DNA from: Straminergon stramineum
Taxonomy: Eukaryota; Streptophyta; Bryopsida; Hypnales; Calliergonaceae
DNA length: 64,000 nucleotides
Direction of reading: 5' to 3'
Assembly: GCA_963920665.1 (NCBI GenBank)
Contig: OY987265.1
Coordinates: 11,103,001 to 11,167,000, forward strand
Part shown: positions 1 to 13,379 of the stretch, piece after piece
Layout of the letters: the number at the start of each line of letters is the position of its first letter
How positions within the stretch are numbered: the stretch's first letter is position 1
The notes under the pieces: model-generated
The model's input: the letters and a program-made list of their open reading frames with translations, nothing else
The model's database searches: none
Told to the model about the DNA's origin: nothing
Program-made: the position numbers and the translations under genes

Positions 1-307
1 GTCTTTGAGTAGCTAATGGGATTTAGGAAGAAGCTAAGCAACATCAATGAAGATATTGGAAGCCTTTATAGCTTAGCTACTAGAACTATACCCAAGCATA
101 ATATTTAGTAGCCTTCATGCAACCTTCATCACATTGAGCCTCCACATGTCCACTTAGTTACTAATGAGTGTGGAATATTCTACACTATCTTTTGTAGAGC
201 CAAGGCAATGATAGTGTATACTACATAATTTTATGGAAGATTCTTCATTTATGCTGGTCCTATTGTACTACTAGAAATACTCTTCTTCTATGTGAAAAAG
301 ATGTGCC
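1..307. other. AT-rich DNA, no gene seen
   Basis: No coding region, RNA gene or clear repeat was recognised here. The first repeat starts at about 308. Confidence 0.5.
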
Positions 308-632
308 TCAAGGTAGGAGGCTTGAAATCCTCTCAAGATCTAAAATTGTCCACCTCCTCAAATGTACACAATTTGTACATGTTGTTTTTTCATCTTTACA
401 GAAATGTACCAAAAGTATACATTTGAGGAGGAGATGAGTGGTTCTAGAGCCCTATGCCATTTAGACTTCAAAATTTCATAATTCATTCCACGAACATTCC
501 AAAAAATATTAAACAACTTGGGTTAGATGCCAATTCCAGTTGTCTTTCAAGAAAAATTTGCTGAAAAATATTTTACCTCCCCCAAATTCAGTTTCAGCTC
601 TGAGATGGGCGCTACATGAACCTCCAACCTCA
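308..632 (+). repeat. MITE-like repeat R1, copy 1
   Basis: This stretch is the inverted counterpart of 32393-32726. Both copies are bounded by inverted AAGGTAGGAGG-like ends (here the right end is decayed to CCTCCAACCTCA). Both contain an internal palindrome made of CACCTCCTCAAATGT and its complement (about 349-440). A partial third copy lies at about 53630-53755. No coding capacity is seen, so this looks like a small non-autonomous transposon. The superfamily is not clear. Confidence 0.6.
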
Positions 633-1261
633 CCCCGTTTTCTTTCCGCTTCCAACGTGTGCCTCCTCCTTCCTCTGTTCTTCAAAGCTACCTTCAATTC
701 CAGGCCTCAATAGCGCCCCCAAACATCTGTGTCGGAAGCATCCATGTCATCGTCACCAAACATCATTCTCTCCAACACTGTCGCTCATTCTCTCTCGGTC
801 TCCGCATCTCGCGATTTTCTCTTCTGGGGTGTCACGAAGTAGTTCGCAATTCCCGCGGCTATGGAGCTCACTTACTTTCTTCCTGGCATTTCTTTGTGAG
901 CACTTGAAGTGAATGTACGGGTTTACTGTGTCGGTACTTCACCGACGGAGGGGGAATCAGAGCCGCCGACTCTTTATAGTATCGCAACCACAAGACCGAC
1001 ATGGTTTTAGTTTCGTTCCTGTTCAATTCGTTACCCAGGGTTGTGCGACCAGCGAGGATCACAGGGGAGTGGATTCTGGAGAGACGATTGACGAAGTTTT
1101 CCTTGAAAACTGCAGTTCGCATCTTCTGGGGGTCCACCTACAATGTGTGATTGCAATTCCACTCTTTTCTGGGTTGCTCGACTCACGCATGATGCTGGTC
1201 CCTGAAGAACTGGAGCAGAGGTGACATGGCAAGCAGATGCAAAGGTTTCTCTTCTTGATTG
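633..1261 (+). promoter_or_regulatory. possible 5' leader or promoter region of the RDR gene
   Basis: This is less AT-rich than the intergenic DNA around it and has pyrimidine-rich runs, as in plant promoters and 5' untranslated exons. Short open frames exist on both strands (for example 913-1224) but none resembles a known family. A 5' untranslated exon followed by an intron up to about 2284 is possible, but no transcript evidence is available. Confidence 0.25.
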
Positions 1262-1455
1262 TTGCGCTTGGAGAGATCAAGAGGGCTCGTAAGAGGCTTT
1301 TCATGTTTTTCGATTTCCGTGGTTGGAAAGATCAAGAGGACACGAAACTTTCGTGTTTTCGATTGTCGTGGTTGGAGAAACTCGAGAGAACAAGAGGCTT
1401 TCCATGTTTTCGATTGTCGTGGTTTCAGGAAAATCGAGAGAGCGAGAGTCTCGTC
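1262..1455 (+). repeat. tandem repeat, unit about 50 bp
   Basis: Three to four degenerate copies of a unit containing TTTTCGATTGTCGTGGTT followed by GAGA-rich sequence are arranged head to tail. It lies upstream of the RDR start codon, perhaps in a 5'-leader intron. Open frames running through it are a by-product of the repetition. Confidence 0.65.
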
Positions 1456-1540
1456 AGGTTCATTGGCTGGTGCATTCTGTGCGTGGTTTGTATCCCTCGG
1501 GAAGGATTAGGCTGCTTTAGGGTCACGAGTGCAGCTCCAC

Positions 1541-1673
1541 CACTAGAATTCAACCCTACAAAATCGCTTGGAGCAACGTTCAAACGTTGCTACTAAACGT
1601 TGCAATGTACCTAAACAACGCTGTTAAAAACGTTGTTAAAGTACGTTGCTTTACTCTCCAATTTCTTGTAGTG
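1541..1673. mobile_element. possible short CACTA-ended MITE
   Basis: The stretch begins CACTAGAA and ends TTCTTGTAGTG, and its interior is rich in inverted ACGTTG motifs. The ends resemble the better preserved CACTAG elements at 16525-16696 and 21282-21444. The terminal match is short, so the call is weak. Confidence 0.35.
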
Positions 1674-1984
1674 TTTTTAGCTTGGTAAGACATTGCCGAG
1701 GTAGTCTTTACTCTTTCGCTCTTGCGTGAAAGAAAGAAACATAGTTTAGAACTTACTTGTTGGGTATGATAGTTAAATGTATTATTTTGAATAATGTTGA
1801 ATATTTTGGAATTTTTTGGTCACAAGATTTGATGTCTGTGTAAAGAAAGTTGGAATTTAGTAGAGAATTCCGTTGTTGAGATTGGATCTTAAATGTTCGA
1901 TAACTTTCAGCTGGAATTTCCAAGTTATTTCAAGGATCGACAATTCAGGGTTTTGAATGTCCAATATGATTGATCATGGCTTGA

Positions 1985-2155
1985 AAAATATGATTCAGAA
2001 TGGGCCAAATTTTTATCACCTGAATCAGTGAAGACATTGCAAGCGTTGCTCAGAAAATGAATGAAACCGATGTCCACATCTGACCCTCTCAGAAGTGCCA
2101 AATAAGTGTTAGGTCCAATTTGGGTCTCTTTGTCCTCTAGCGTTAAAAATCAATT
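1985..2155 (+). repeat. dispersed short repeat F2, degenerate copy
   Basis: It shares the core order GGGCCAAATTT, TATCACC, AATCAGTGAAGA and CATTGCA with copies at 4228-4400, 61240-61458 and 62712-62939. It ends in a CTAGCGTTAA motif like the TTAGGGTTAA right end of the copy at 61458. It probably belongs to the TTAA-flanked element family described in the findings. Confidence 0.45.
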
Positions 2156-2284
2156 GATCTAATGAAGCTTCTGGTGGAGCTTTTGCAGAAAAATATGATT
2201 CCAATGTCAAATCAGAATGTCATCACATGATAAGGAAAAGTCATTCAAAATACCTTGCCCTAAGGTGCATAGCATAGGTCCAAG

Positions 2285-5200
2285 ATGGAGCAGCTCCCTC
2301 CTGCACTGGAGAAGTTGATCCTGCAAGTGCAGCGGAGGCACTCGCAGATGATTAACGATCCTGTAAGACTTTGGTTGCACAAGGCCGGGGAGGAGAAGGC
2401 GCTCCAAATTCTAACGAAAGTTGAGCACGTCGAAACAATTCGGAATCTGTGTGGCTTTATTGTGCACGAGGTCAAGCTTTCATTAGGCTGTGTTTCTCCT
2501 TTAGTCCCCTCGGGAATGAAAGTGAGTCCTGCTGGGAGTGCAGCTTGTTTGCCTTGGTCTATTACAGAAGAGGAGTCACCCAAACTGCCTGGGCCGGCTA
2601 TCAGCGATGGTTTATCAGATGCAACGCTGCTGGCAATTGACTTTGAGAATGGGATCTGTAACAAGTCAGGGGGGTGCAAAAGCTATGGAGAGAGGCCGAA
2701 TTCAACGTTACAAATGCCACCAGTATCAAGCCAAGGCAGCACAGGGAGTGTGGGGTGTGGGGATGGTGTTGTTGGCGATGCTATTCCATGCAATTTCGAA
2801 CTGTTTTGCCATCTAGAGCACCCTCCAATGCCAGAGGCTCACTCATGTTTGGGTACGCCAACATCATCCTCACATTCTGTTGAAGACAGCAGCTCTCAGA
2901 AGAAACGGTCCGTTGTTACGGAGGACGGAAATTTCGGTAGTAGGAACGTGAAGGCTAAGCAGGAGGGGGAGGGGCATGAGCAACCAAAGCTCTTTGATTT
3001 TTTTAATCAATCCAAACTTCCTTCTCCTTTTTTGGTTCCTTGCGCCTCACGTCCCATTTTGAGCGGTTCTGTGTTTGCAGATGCCCGCAAACTTGACATT
3101 GGTGGTTTGGAGCCAACTAACCCACCCTCCCATCATTCATCAGAGGTTATTGCTCGGAAGTCTGAGGGCAGTGGGGGACATCCCAAGGAGTGTAAGTTTC
3201 GTTTCAAGGGCTGTGCGCTTCTGGGGTCAGAGTTTCCAACGACAGACCCAGACTGGGTCCGTGCTTTTGGAGAGCTCTCGTTCACCAAACGATTCCTCAT
3301 CTTGGACCACTGTAAAGAGTAAGAATCTAAACCCTAGAAATCTCTAGCTTAAACAGAAAGTCTACTTTCGTAGCTTGTGGTCGATTATAGTAACTTTCAT
3401 AACATATTTCTAGCATTCGAAAAATGTAGGATATGATTTCTTCTTTGTATTGGTACATTTTGTTTCATACATTTTGTTACCTTCATTGAAACTTCCTGAT
3501 TGGTTTATTTCAACTCCTATAAATATGGATGGGGTCAATCTTGGCCATTGGGGCACTTACTGGTTAGATCCCAGTTTAGGAGAGAACGGAGTTCAAAACT
3601 ATTTTGGTCTGCAGCTTGCGTTCTTTTCACTTGTGAAATGCCAATCTGTTTGCGTTTGTTCTCTTTGATAGCGACCAAATAAGTAAACGTCTTGTAGTGA
3701 ATATTGGTGAAAATATCGATTGAAATGTGCAGGCCAGAGGGATTTCCATCAGTAGAAGAGCTGACGGCCTTCAAAAATATGGAGGTTGATGTGGTGGATA
3801 ATCGGCTTTTTCACCGAGCTAACCGTGCTTCCCACATTGCCATGGTGCGCATTTCTAAATTCATTTGCTAGATTACAATGCTTTGATCTGTTCATTCTTA
3901 CTTGGCCTCACAAGCTGTTCGTGTGTAGAGAGATTGGTCTAAGTTGAAAGAAGGACAGTTAGTATTCACCTGCAATGTGAGACTCTCCGGCAAATGCGAA
4001 TTTTCGGTGGGTATTCTCTCAACCAATGAATAGTCTATAGCGTTTCGCATCATGGATCTTAGTGCTTGATTTCTTGAAATCTTTTTAATTGAGATTGTTT
4101 CAAGGCATGTTTCAATGATGCACACAGTAATCCCTCAAGACCATCCTGCATGTTTAGGTGTTCAAAGTAGGTTTTCTATCGATTGCTTTGACCAAGTTTT
4201 CAAGGTTTTTAAATGAACTATTTGACTCATGATATTGTGAATTTTTTTATTTTTTATAATCGGCCAAATTTCATATCACCAAAACATGTGATGAACATTG
4301 CATGTGGTGGTCAAGAATCAAATGAAGTTGTATGAAAGAAATACGACCCACTCAAAAGTGCTAAAAGAAAAACATGACTTCTTTCTTTAGAGTTTAAGTG
4401 GGTGGAATTTACAGGTAAAAAAGTTGATGGCTTTCACAGGGTCCGAGGTTTGAAAACGGGAGCACACCACTGCAGCGCGCATTTCGCCCGGAGAATGTCC
4501 TCAGGGTCAACTTTGAAGACACCGCTCATACAAACCACATGATCTTAGATCGGTACAGATGCGTCGGTATACACGGTATTCATTGTGGCTTGAAGAAATT
4601 CGTTTTCTACGGTATGTTAGCCCGATTTATGTGTCGTTCTGAGCCTGACTTTGTATTTTGCTTGAAACCTATCAGTGCTTTCAAGGTTAAGCTAGGGAAC
4701 TCAATCCTGTGGCTTTCGGCTGTTTTGAGTGTTTTTTTATCATTTGATTGGAATTTTTTGCGGTGGGTCTTGTCCCCGTTTTTGAGAGGAATCCAATTCA
4801 CTAGAATGTTTATTATTAGGACAAAGTGTGAATACTCTATGAATCGTTGAATCTTGAATTAGTAGGGTTCCGATTATGAGTCGAGACTTCCCTTGAACCC
4901 TGAGTATTACATCTGTTACTGAACCTTGGAGTATCTCATCTTCTACAAGTCTCACGTATTTGGATAACTTTTCAACCCATGGGTCGCTATCTCAAAGAGT
5001 ACTGAAAGAGTTCCTTGATTTTGAGATTCGAATGCCATGTTAGCTTTATTTCTCCGCTCTGAGCACTGTAGCGTGCGCCTGTTGACCGTGATAACACTTT
5101 AGATTGATTAGATCAAGCATTGGGACGCAGTCTGTGAATATAAATCATAGCAGAAATACATATCCCCAAGATTTTGATACAGATTAGATCATGAGTTTTA

Positions 5201-8200
5201 TTGTGAAGTTTGTTTCAATCTTGTGTGCAGCATATAAGGATGCTGATTCCAAGAAGAAGCAAGGAGTTTCCAAGAAATCAACGTATGGTTGCCGGAGTGT
5301 GTTTCTTGCCATCGATTCCTTAGCATCAGCAGATACAAAAGACATCTTCAAGAGATTCCGAAGTATTGCTGAAGCGCGAAGCTACATCATGCATCCCACT
5401 GTGCCGACTTTTGCCAAGGCAATTTCAAGGTACTTATGTAGATATCTCTTTGGAGTGGTTATTGAAACAGAGTCTCTGGTTTCTCTATTACAATTCTTCA
5501 ATCACGATAGCATGAATTACATAGAATCTTCAGTAAAAATATCCCCTCATCTGAAAGTGAGGACACCATAATCGACACAAAATTACACGTTTGTTAATAT
5601 TGCAATGCTTAACTTGAAATCTATACGCTCCTCTAATGCTCTTATCTCTCTCTAATTGCACATTCCCTCTACATCCCGCGAATCTCTCATGCTATTTACA
5701 AATCTGATTCGGCAACTTGTATCGATCAAGATGTGAACACAGGTCAGAGCGCATTTAGATACCGATTTTTATCCCCTATGCTGTGCAATTCGAGTGGGTT
5801 GAGTTGTTTTTGAGAGCAACTTAACGATTTCAGCAACCAAGCTTTTTATTTCATCGTCTGTTCTTTTTGTGGCACTGAGTTAGTGTTACTAATGAGAAGG
5901 GATGTTTCCTGGCAAGAACTGACTTTCAGGTTTGCTGAGATGCTTAAGGCCCACCTTCGACTAATCTGTTCGTCTATAGGCTGCAGCTTGCGTTGTCACA
6001 AACAACTCAGATTCCACTGGACTTTGATCAAGTTCACGTGGAATATATCGATGACATACCTTGCCGGGTACTTTTTCCTCTCTTTTCTCTCGGAGTACTT
6101 TTCGTTTAGTCAGAAAGGACTTGGGAAATATTGCTCATGGTTCTTTTTCTCCATCGTAAGTCTCCAATTGCTGAATCACTAATTGTCCTATCCGAATCTC
6201 ACGCCAGGATGAAATTGGGAATGAAATGAAGGATTCGAACAACAAGCCTTTGATTCATACGGATGGTTGTGGATACATCTCGAAGAACTTGGCTGCAATT
6301 ATCCAAGGCATAGTGATCAAGGGTGTCAAGCGGCAAGAGAAGACTGATCTTAAAAACAAGCAGGTACTCCAGAAGATTTGGTCAATCTCTTGGTAGAGCT
6401 AATGGCTTAACGTTTGAACTAATGCATTATTTCTCATTTTTGAGGGTCATTTTCACCTCTTATTTTTCATATTTTCCAAATTTTCATTTTGGAACTGAAA
6501 ACTATACCATATTAAAGTCAAAAAATAGAAAATTTTCCTTTGTTTATAGAATTTCTCCTTGGCTTCAAATGTGGCTTCAGAAATTGAAGTTCAAACTTAT
6601 TTTTTCATTTCTCTTGATTATGAATGATCATTCGAATCCCAGAATAGATTGCTTTGAAGAATGCATTGAAGCATGCATTTAGACTGAAAATCCATCACAA
6701 CATGGAACAAAATCTCAAGCATTTAATGGGTAACCAACGTATTTGAACTTTCTGGAAACACACTTGATTTTAATTATTTCTGTGATTTGGCAGCTCCAGA
6801 GTAGTTTCGTATAGTTGTCCTAGGTCTATGAATTGTCAGCAAGTATCATCACTATGTGGCACTGTGAGTTTTGTGACTTTAGAAACCCTTGCGCTTCTTT
6901 GGGCATTTGTTAACTGACCGTCTTCTTATACGATGCAGGAATATCCTTTGATGATGCAAGTTCGGGGATTCCACCAAGGCAATGTCTGGAAAGGTGTCCA
7001 TGTTGTCAACCTCAAGGTAAGGCGTGACACTACTGGTCCATTGGCATGGAGTCTTCTGCATTGGAGAGTCAAAGTGGTCTTTGGAAGGGAACTTGAACTT
7101 CATTTTCTGAGTGATTAGAATTTTTTACATCATCAAAATCTTAATTGTTTATGTCTAATGACCTCATCCATTTAGATCCCAGACAATACAATCCAAGTCC
7201 GGCGTTCCATGCTAAAAGTGAAGCGTGATGATATGCTTCCCTCGGCCACTTTCAATTCTTTGGAGCTTTGCAATACCAGGTATGTTCTTCATGGTTCTTG
7301 CATGAAGTCCTGGGTTATGTGATTACTGTTGAAAGCTAACAACTTGTAAAAGAAAACTGAACATGTTTCCTATTGTTAAATCTATTTGATTTTTTAATGG
7401 CTTTGTTAGCAAATTGAGAGATGTTTTCTTTGCAGTTTAACTTGGAGAGAGCCTGAATAATTTTAGAAATCATTGGTTTTGGGTCAAGTAATTACAGGAA
7501 CCACTGCTTCGGGGTCAAAGTTGCTGGTTGCAGCCGTTATACCAAGTTTGCAGGTAGCACAAACCCTGATAAATTTGAAACCCTTCATTTCAATTGTTAT
7601 AATGCAGCCGAAGGCCATCGGATGCGAAATTATTCCAGCACTTGATTCTCCTTCTGAAACGTGGGGGTGTGAAAGACGAAGTCTTTCTTCGTTATGTGGA
7701 AGCAGCTGTAGACAAGCTCAAGGAGTATTTTACAACTCCTTCTGAGGCACTACGTGGTAAGTGTCCAATTCCTTACAGCTTTGCTACATTATTTAGACAA
7801 AAAATTCTCCTAGTATTTATCAACTTTGGGCGAGGAAGGGTGTTGCATTTGGCATTGTATCGATTTCTTGTAGTTGGGAGTTTTCGATTTCCTAATCGCT
7901 AGTTGTTGGCAAATAAATTGTTACTTTTAGTTTAGATTCAGTTGAACATATCTCTTTTTTTGCATTGACTTTGAGCTGTGTTCTTACTGTGATGCATATG
8001 TGTGAAGTTGCCGTTAAGAATATGGACTCGCACCGCCATGCATTGTTAGCAGTTGAAATGTTGATGGCCGGGTTGAAGCCTGGGAAAGAGCCTTTTTTAC
8101 AAAAGATTCTCCTCGAGATGGTAAAAAGTAAGCTTCAAGGTTATTCTTTGGGGAAGGTGCAAGTGCCAAATACTGCATATCTAATGGGTTGTGCTGATCC

Positions 8201-10802
8201 CACTGGCTTGTTGGAGAGAAACCAAGTGGCCATCCTCTTGTAAGTTGGTTCCTTTTTTCAATTCTGAATGCCTTGTTCAGTTTGTTTTTATTTCATTTTA
8301 AACTCCAATCTATGTGATTAATCTTGATAATTGTTTGTGTTGTGACAGTGGCAGCGGTTTAAGAATTTGTCGGGACAGGGTGCTTGTTTACAAGCCCCCT
8401 GGCCTGCATCAAGGCGATGTCCATGTTTTCGAGGCGACATGGAATAAGGAAATCGAAGCTGTGGTTGGGACGGGCACATACGGCATAATGTTCTCAACGA
8501 AAGGAGTTCGTTCAATCACAGATGAAATGGCTGGGAGTGATCTCGACGGGGATCAGTACTGGGTCTCCTGGAACTCCGAGGTAATCTTGAAAAATTCTTA
8601 GTACTGTATTTGTTTCTAATATTCGAATTTTTTTCTCAATTTCTTTTAACAAAAGTTTGATAGTTGACTTTGTGTGGGGTGGTTTAGTTGGTGGACAGTT
8701 TCACTCCTAGTGATCCTTGGGAGGCTCCAAACATTAAAGACAAAGAACCACTGCCCCGGCCAACTGATGCAAATGAGTTTGAGAGTTTGCATTTCAACAA
8801 GTTTGTCCAAGCTCGGTTTGACCCCAGGTTTGAATTCTTTAGTTACTCATTCTCCTTGAAGGTGTATTTTGCAGCAGTGATTATTGGTCCTTTTGTTTTT
8901 TCCTATTTTGGAAGTGAGCTGGGAATTGTTTAGAGCATAACTATTGGAGCATATAAGAGCATTAGCAGACATTTTCACTAAAGGATTCTTTTGCAGCCAT
9001 TAGAAAATATCAAAACAGCACTAGAACATATATTTTCATATATTGTTTCAAAAAACTATTCTTGATGTCATTGCTGCATTTTATTTTGTTTTCTTTTATG
9101 TTTTGTGCTGCTTTGTTTTATTTTGGTGTGTTGGAAACCCTGTTCTTGTTTTTGGTAACCTTGGCTTGGTCAATGTTATTCTGATATGCCCCAGTGTGTC
9201 CCTGGCAATGCAGTAAAATCAAAGGCATGGCGGCAAATGCTTGGCTCACGCTGACAGATTCCACCATGAGTAGGAATGTGCCTGAGAGGGACCGAATACT
9301 TTCAAACGAACGTATTCCAGCGATTGTCAATCTGTTCTATGAGTCTTTGGATGCAGACAAGTCCGGTAAGGAGGTGAATATTTTGTTTCCCAAACCCTGT
9401 ACTTTCCATCCAAAACTCTCATTCGCTTTGAAACAGAACTTTTATTGAAGTGTGCAATACTTTCAATTCAGGTTAAATGGTGCAAGGAGCTAGAGTGCAA
9501 GATTTATCCTCACTTTCTGGAGAAGAATAAGGATGATGCTAACCTGGATCTAAGCAAACAAAAGTGGAATAGCTCCAGCACTAAAAAGCTTCTGACCAAA
9601 AATTATGAGTACGAATCGACTTCCATTCTGGGGAGGATATACGATTCGGTGAAGAAGGAGAATTTTGACACACTACTTGAGGGTTCGTCTCCTGCTGCCT
9701 TGTTTCCTTGCATCCTTGCATCTTGTGTTCCTGTTGCATGCTCTCAGTTCCAGTCCCAGGTCGTAGTCCTGTGCATTTACTGTGGACCACGATAAATGTA
9801 AAGACTGGGCCATTTGAGTTTTGAATCGTTGTAGTGCTGGTTTTGGAGATATAATTGGACAGCACTGAATTCCTTCCCTACAGTGCATGCACGGAACTTT
9901 AGTACAGATTTGTGAATAGTGGAAATGATTTCTGATGGACCGTTTTCATTGTCATGTGCAGTTCAAGTAGATAAACAATTTGAATGTGAAGGTTGGGAGG
10001 AGTACAGCCAATGTTGGAACGAGCACTTCACTAATTACAGGAAAGGGATGCAAATTGAAATTCAGAAAAGTGAGGAGCAGGAGTTCAAAAACTGTGCCTC
10101 CGAGAATATCGTTGCTCATTACAAAAAGGTTCATATTTTCCTATGCTTTTCAGGAAGCCCAAATTCAAGTCTAGTATTTTTCCCAGTTTTGAGGAAGTCA
10201 TATTTCACTCTTTAATGCCTAAATACTTTTTTAGGATTTTTGCACATTTTGCTTAGATCTCTGTACTTAATTTTTTCATCTCGATTTCATCACATTGGTC
10301 ACAATTAAAGAAGGGATGTCTCTTAAAGATTCAAGCATCACTTTGCATCAATGAGGAGGTATTTGGACGAAGCAGTGGTCTGAAGCACTGTGTTCATTAT
10401 CTGGATATGAAGGTCGGAGCTCTTACGGTAAACTTCTCTTTGGGGGGTTTCAATTTTATCGACTACGGGGAATATCCAACCCTGATGAATAATGCTAATA
10501 GTTGAGTCTTGGAATTTGTTCCTTCTTCTTTTGCTTTCTAGTTTGTATGAAGAATTTGTGTTGCTACTTCTTATCAGATCTTCGTTGGCGAGGGAAAGTC
10601 TGAAGAGCAGAGATTCAAGGAAGCCTCCGCTATCTACGCAGTGGTGTATGAAGATTCAAAGAGCAAAGAATTGAATCGTCAAACTTTGCAATTTGCCTGG
10701 AAAGTGGCCGGTTCAGAGCTGTGTTCAATTTATTCCAGAAAAACAAGTGAAGGATCCATGTGCTTGGCTCGGGAAAACCTCGATTTCTTCTTAAGGAAGT
10801 AG
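2285..10802 (+). CDS. RDR: RNA-dependent RNA polymerase, RDR3/4/5 (gamma) type
   Basis: The product is a eukaryotic RNA-dependent RNA polymerase, the family that copies RNA into dsRNA for silencing. Exons: 2285-3318, 3733-3844, 3929-4006, 4440-4611, 5231-5429, 5980-6067, 6208-6363, 6939-7016, 7176-7279, 7608-7756, 8008-8239, 8349-8580, 8688-8827, 9214-9373, 9472-9682, 9962-10128, 10311-10427, 10578-10802. Every border is GT-AG and the phases close to 1217 residues. The N-terminus (LPPALEKLI, then GELSFTKRFLILDH near 330) and LHQGDVHVFEATW resemble gamma-clade plant RDRs. HTDGCGYIS lies near residue 578. The catalytic loop DLDGD is at about 865-869 and has all three aspartates; gamma RDRs usually read DFDGD. 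The C-terminal EASAIY...FAWKVAGSELC block is intact. The start at 2285 is the first ATG of a long open exon; extra 5' non-coding exons are possible. I see no coding lesions. Confidence 0.93.
4228..4400 (+). repeat. dispersed short repeat F2 in RDR intron 3
   Basis: The stretch carries the F2 core (GGCCAAATTTCATATCACC, then GAACATTGCATG) between the third and fourth RDR exons. It is degenerate and its termini are not clear. It does not disturb the splice sites. Confidence 0.5.
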
Positions 10803-12201
10803 TTGTTATCGCAATTTTTCTTCCATGGGTTGGATTCTTGAGAGACTTTAGTGACTCCCTATGATTTTCTCGACAGAGATAGCTAGGTGAGACAACTCCC
10901 GGGGGAATTTCCCTTTGTAATTATACAAACACAATTATCTCTTTGAAGGAAATGTATTCTGAACTCGCTCCCACAGTAATTGTAGTTTGAGACACAAGTT
11001 CTTCCAGTATTACCAAATCATTGAGTTAACTTTAACTAGAGTAGAGATATCCGCTACTAAACTGGGTATGAGCTTTGGAGGGCATAGCAACAGCTTTCCC
11101 CTCAAAGTGTTCTGTGAACAGGTTTTTTGTATTTTGGATGACTGTCAGGCTGTAGGATGGAAAAAAACATTTTTTCATACAATTTTTGTGGGGAGTCGCA
11201 TAAATGTATTTTCAATGAAGAGTATTGGAAACTCCCTCTTTATGGTATTATTGAGTTTTAAATAGAAGAAGACACTTAATCTACAAATCACCCTTGTAAT
11301 GTATTTTGTCCAATTTTGCTCTTTACTTTTGTTGTGAAAATTATACTTTTTGAATTTGAGACCAACTAATGAAATGAGGTTTATCAAGTTTGATTTCTAC
11401 TCCAATTGGAATATTTGAAGAAATCTTAAAATTCAATGTTTTATTGCAATTTGAACTTTGGGCCTATACCTATGGTTTGTTGGTTTTCTAATTTTAGATT
11501 CGCATGGTAACTTTTAAATCTCATGATATTTTATACTATAATACATACAAATCATGAAAATCTCAAGATTTTTGTGTATAACTTGGATTTGTTATGAATT
11601 TTCTTCACTTTCTCCTAAAAAAATTCACTTCTATATGAACTAAAAGTTAACATTAAAACCTCTTTAGACTATAATTTATGCCCATGTCTAGAGAGCTAAG
11701 TCTACACCCCTCCAAATACAACTTGTGTTTCCTAGTATCAATTCCTATAATACCACCTAACTTCATGTACAATCTAAAGATGATTCTTAAACAAGAATAT
11801 TGACAAAAACCAATCAAAAGCTACAATAGGTCCCATGCTTTGGGTTCTATACTAGTTCATGTTCTTTGACTTGGTAAAATTTTAAATATTCATTTGTTAA
11901 CAATGGTGTAGTCTCTAGGTGGGTGTACCTCTTTCTAACATGGAAAAGAAGTAATTGTACATAGTGAGATCCACTAACTTGTATTTGAAATATACATTTT
12001 TGTATTTAACTATCTATATTTCAAACATGTGGGACAAAATGAACATCCAAAGTTGTTACATTTCACCAAAAGTTAAAGCCACACTTGTAGACAATTCAAG
12101 CAATCATAAGAACCAACTCCAAGTTGATATTCCACTACATATTCATAGCTAGGGATAGAGCACTACTTGACTTGCTCAATCACATTACCTTCATGTCAAA
12201 T
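10803..12201 (+). other. 3' flank of RDR, no further gene
   Basis: This holds the 3' untranslated region and AT-rich downstream DNA of the RDR gene. The same sequence recurs in unit 2 of the duplication. The TTAA at 11032-11035 is the empty site matching the insertion at 13380-13601. Confidence 0.6.
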
Positions 12202-12515
12202 ATCATTCGAATCCAAGAATAGATTGCTTTGAATTTAATGCATTGAAATATGCATGTAGACTGAAAATCCATCACAACATGGAACAAAATCTCATGGATT
12301 TAATGGATAACCAACGTTTATTGACTTTCTGAAAACACTCTTCATATTTTCTCTATTTCTGTGATTGGGCAGATCCAGGGTAGTTTCGTATAGTTGTCCT
12401 AGGTCTATGAATTGACATTAACTATCATCACTGTGGCACTGTGAGTTTTGTGACTTGAGAAACCCTTGCGTTTCTTTGGGCAGTAGTTAATTGACCGTCT
12501 TCTTGTACGATGCAG

Positions 12516-13175
12516 GAATATCATTTGGTGATGCAAGTTTGAGGATTCCACCATGGCAATGTCTGGAAAGGTGTCCATGTTGTCAACCTCAAGGTAAGGC
12601 GTGACACTACTAGTCCATTGGCTTAGATCTCTGTACTTAAATTTTTTCATCTCGATTTCATCACATTGGTCACAATTAAAGAAGGGATGTGTTTTAAAGA
12701 TTCAAGCATCACTTTGCATGAATGAGACACGGTATTTGAACGAAACATTGGTATGAAGCACTACGTTTATCATCTGGATATGAATATCGGAGCTCTTCCG
12801 GTAAACTTCTCTTTGGGGGGTTCCAATTTTACCGACTATGGGGAGCATCCAGCCCTGATGAATAATGCTAATGGTTGAGTCTTGGAATTTGTTCCTTCTT
12901 CTTTTGCTTTCCAGTTCATATCAAGAATTTTCTTTGCTACTTCTTACCAGATCTTCGTTGGCGAGGGAAAGTCTGAAGAGCAGAGATTCAAGGAAGCCTC
13001 TGCAATCTACGCAGTGGTGTATGAAGATTCAAAGAGCAAAGAATTGAATCGTCAAACTTTGCAATTTGCCTGGAAAGTGGCCGGTTCAGAGCTCTGCTCA
13101 ATTTATTGCAGAAAAACGAGCGAAGCATCTATGTGCTTGGCTCAGGAAAACCTCGATTTCTTCTTAAGGCAGTAG
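12516..13175 (+). pseudogene. truncated RDR copy (exons 8, 17, 18 only)
   Basis: This is the decayed second copy of the RDR 3' part. The exon 8 copy (12516-12593) has a TGA at 12540-12542 where the parent has an arginine codon. Exons 9-16, including the catalytic DLDGD exon, are deleted. The exon 17 copy (from 12682) has an extra base near 12730 that breaks its frame. The exon 18 copy (12951-13175) is still fully open, differs from the parent at few residues, and keeps the same end position. It cannot encode a polymerase. Transcription is possible but not shown by the sequence. Confidence 0.85.
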
Positions 13176-13379
13176 TTATTGCCGCAATTTTTCTTCCATG
13201 GGTTGGATTTTGGAGAGAATTTCGTGACTCCCTAAGGTTTTCTCGACAGAGATAGCTAGGTGAGACAACTCCCGGGGGAATTTCCCTTCGTAATTATGCA
13301 GAACACAAATATTTCTTTGAAGGAAATGTATTCTGAACTCACCGCCGCCAGTATTACCAAATCATTGAGTTAACTTTAA

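Noticed and set aside
616..1224. Open frames of about 80-100 residues upstream of RDR on both strands
   Set aside because: No family resemblance, overlapping frames on both strands, and a position fitting leader or promoter DNA.
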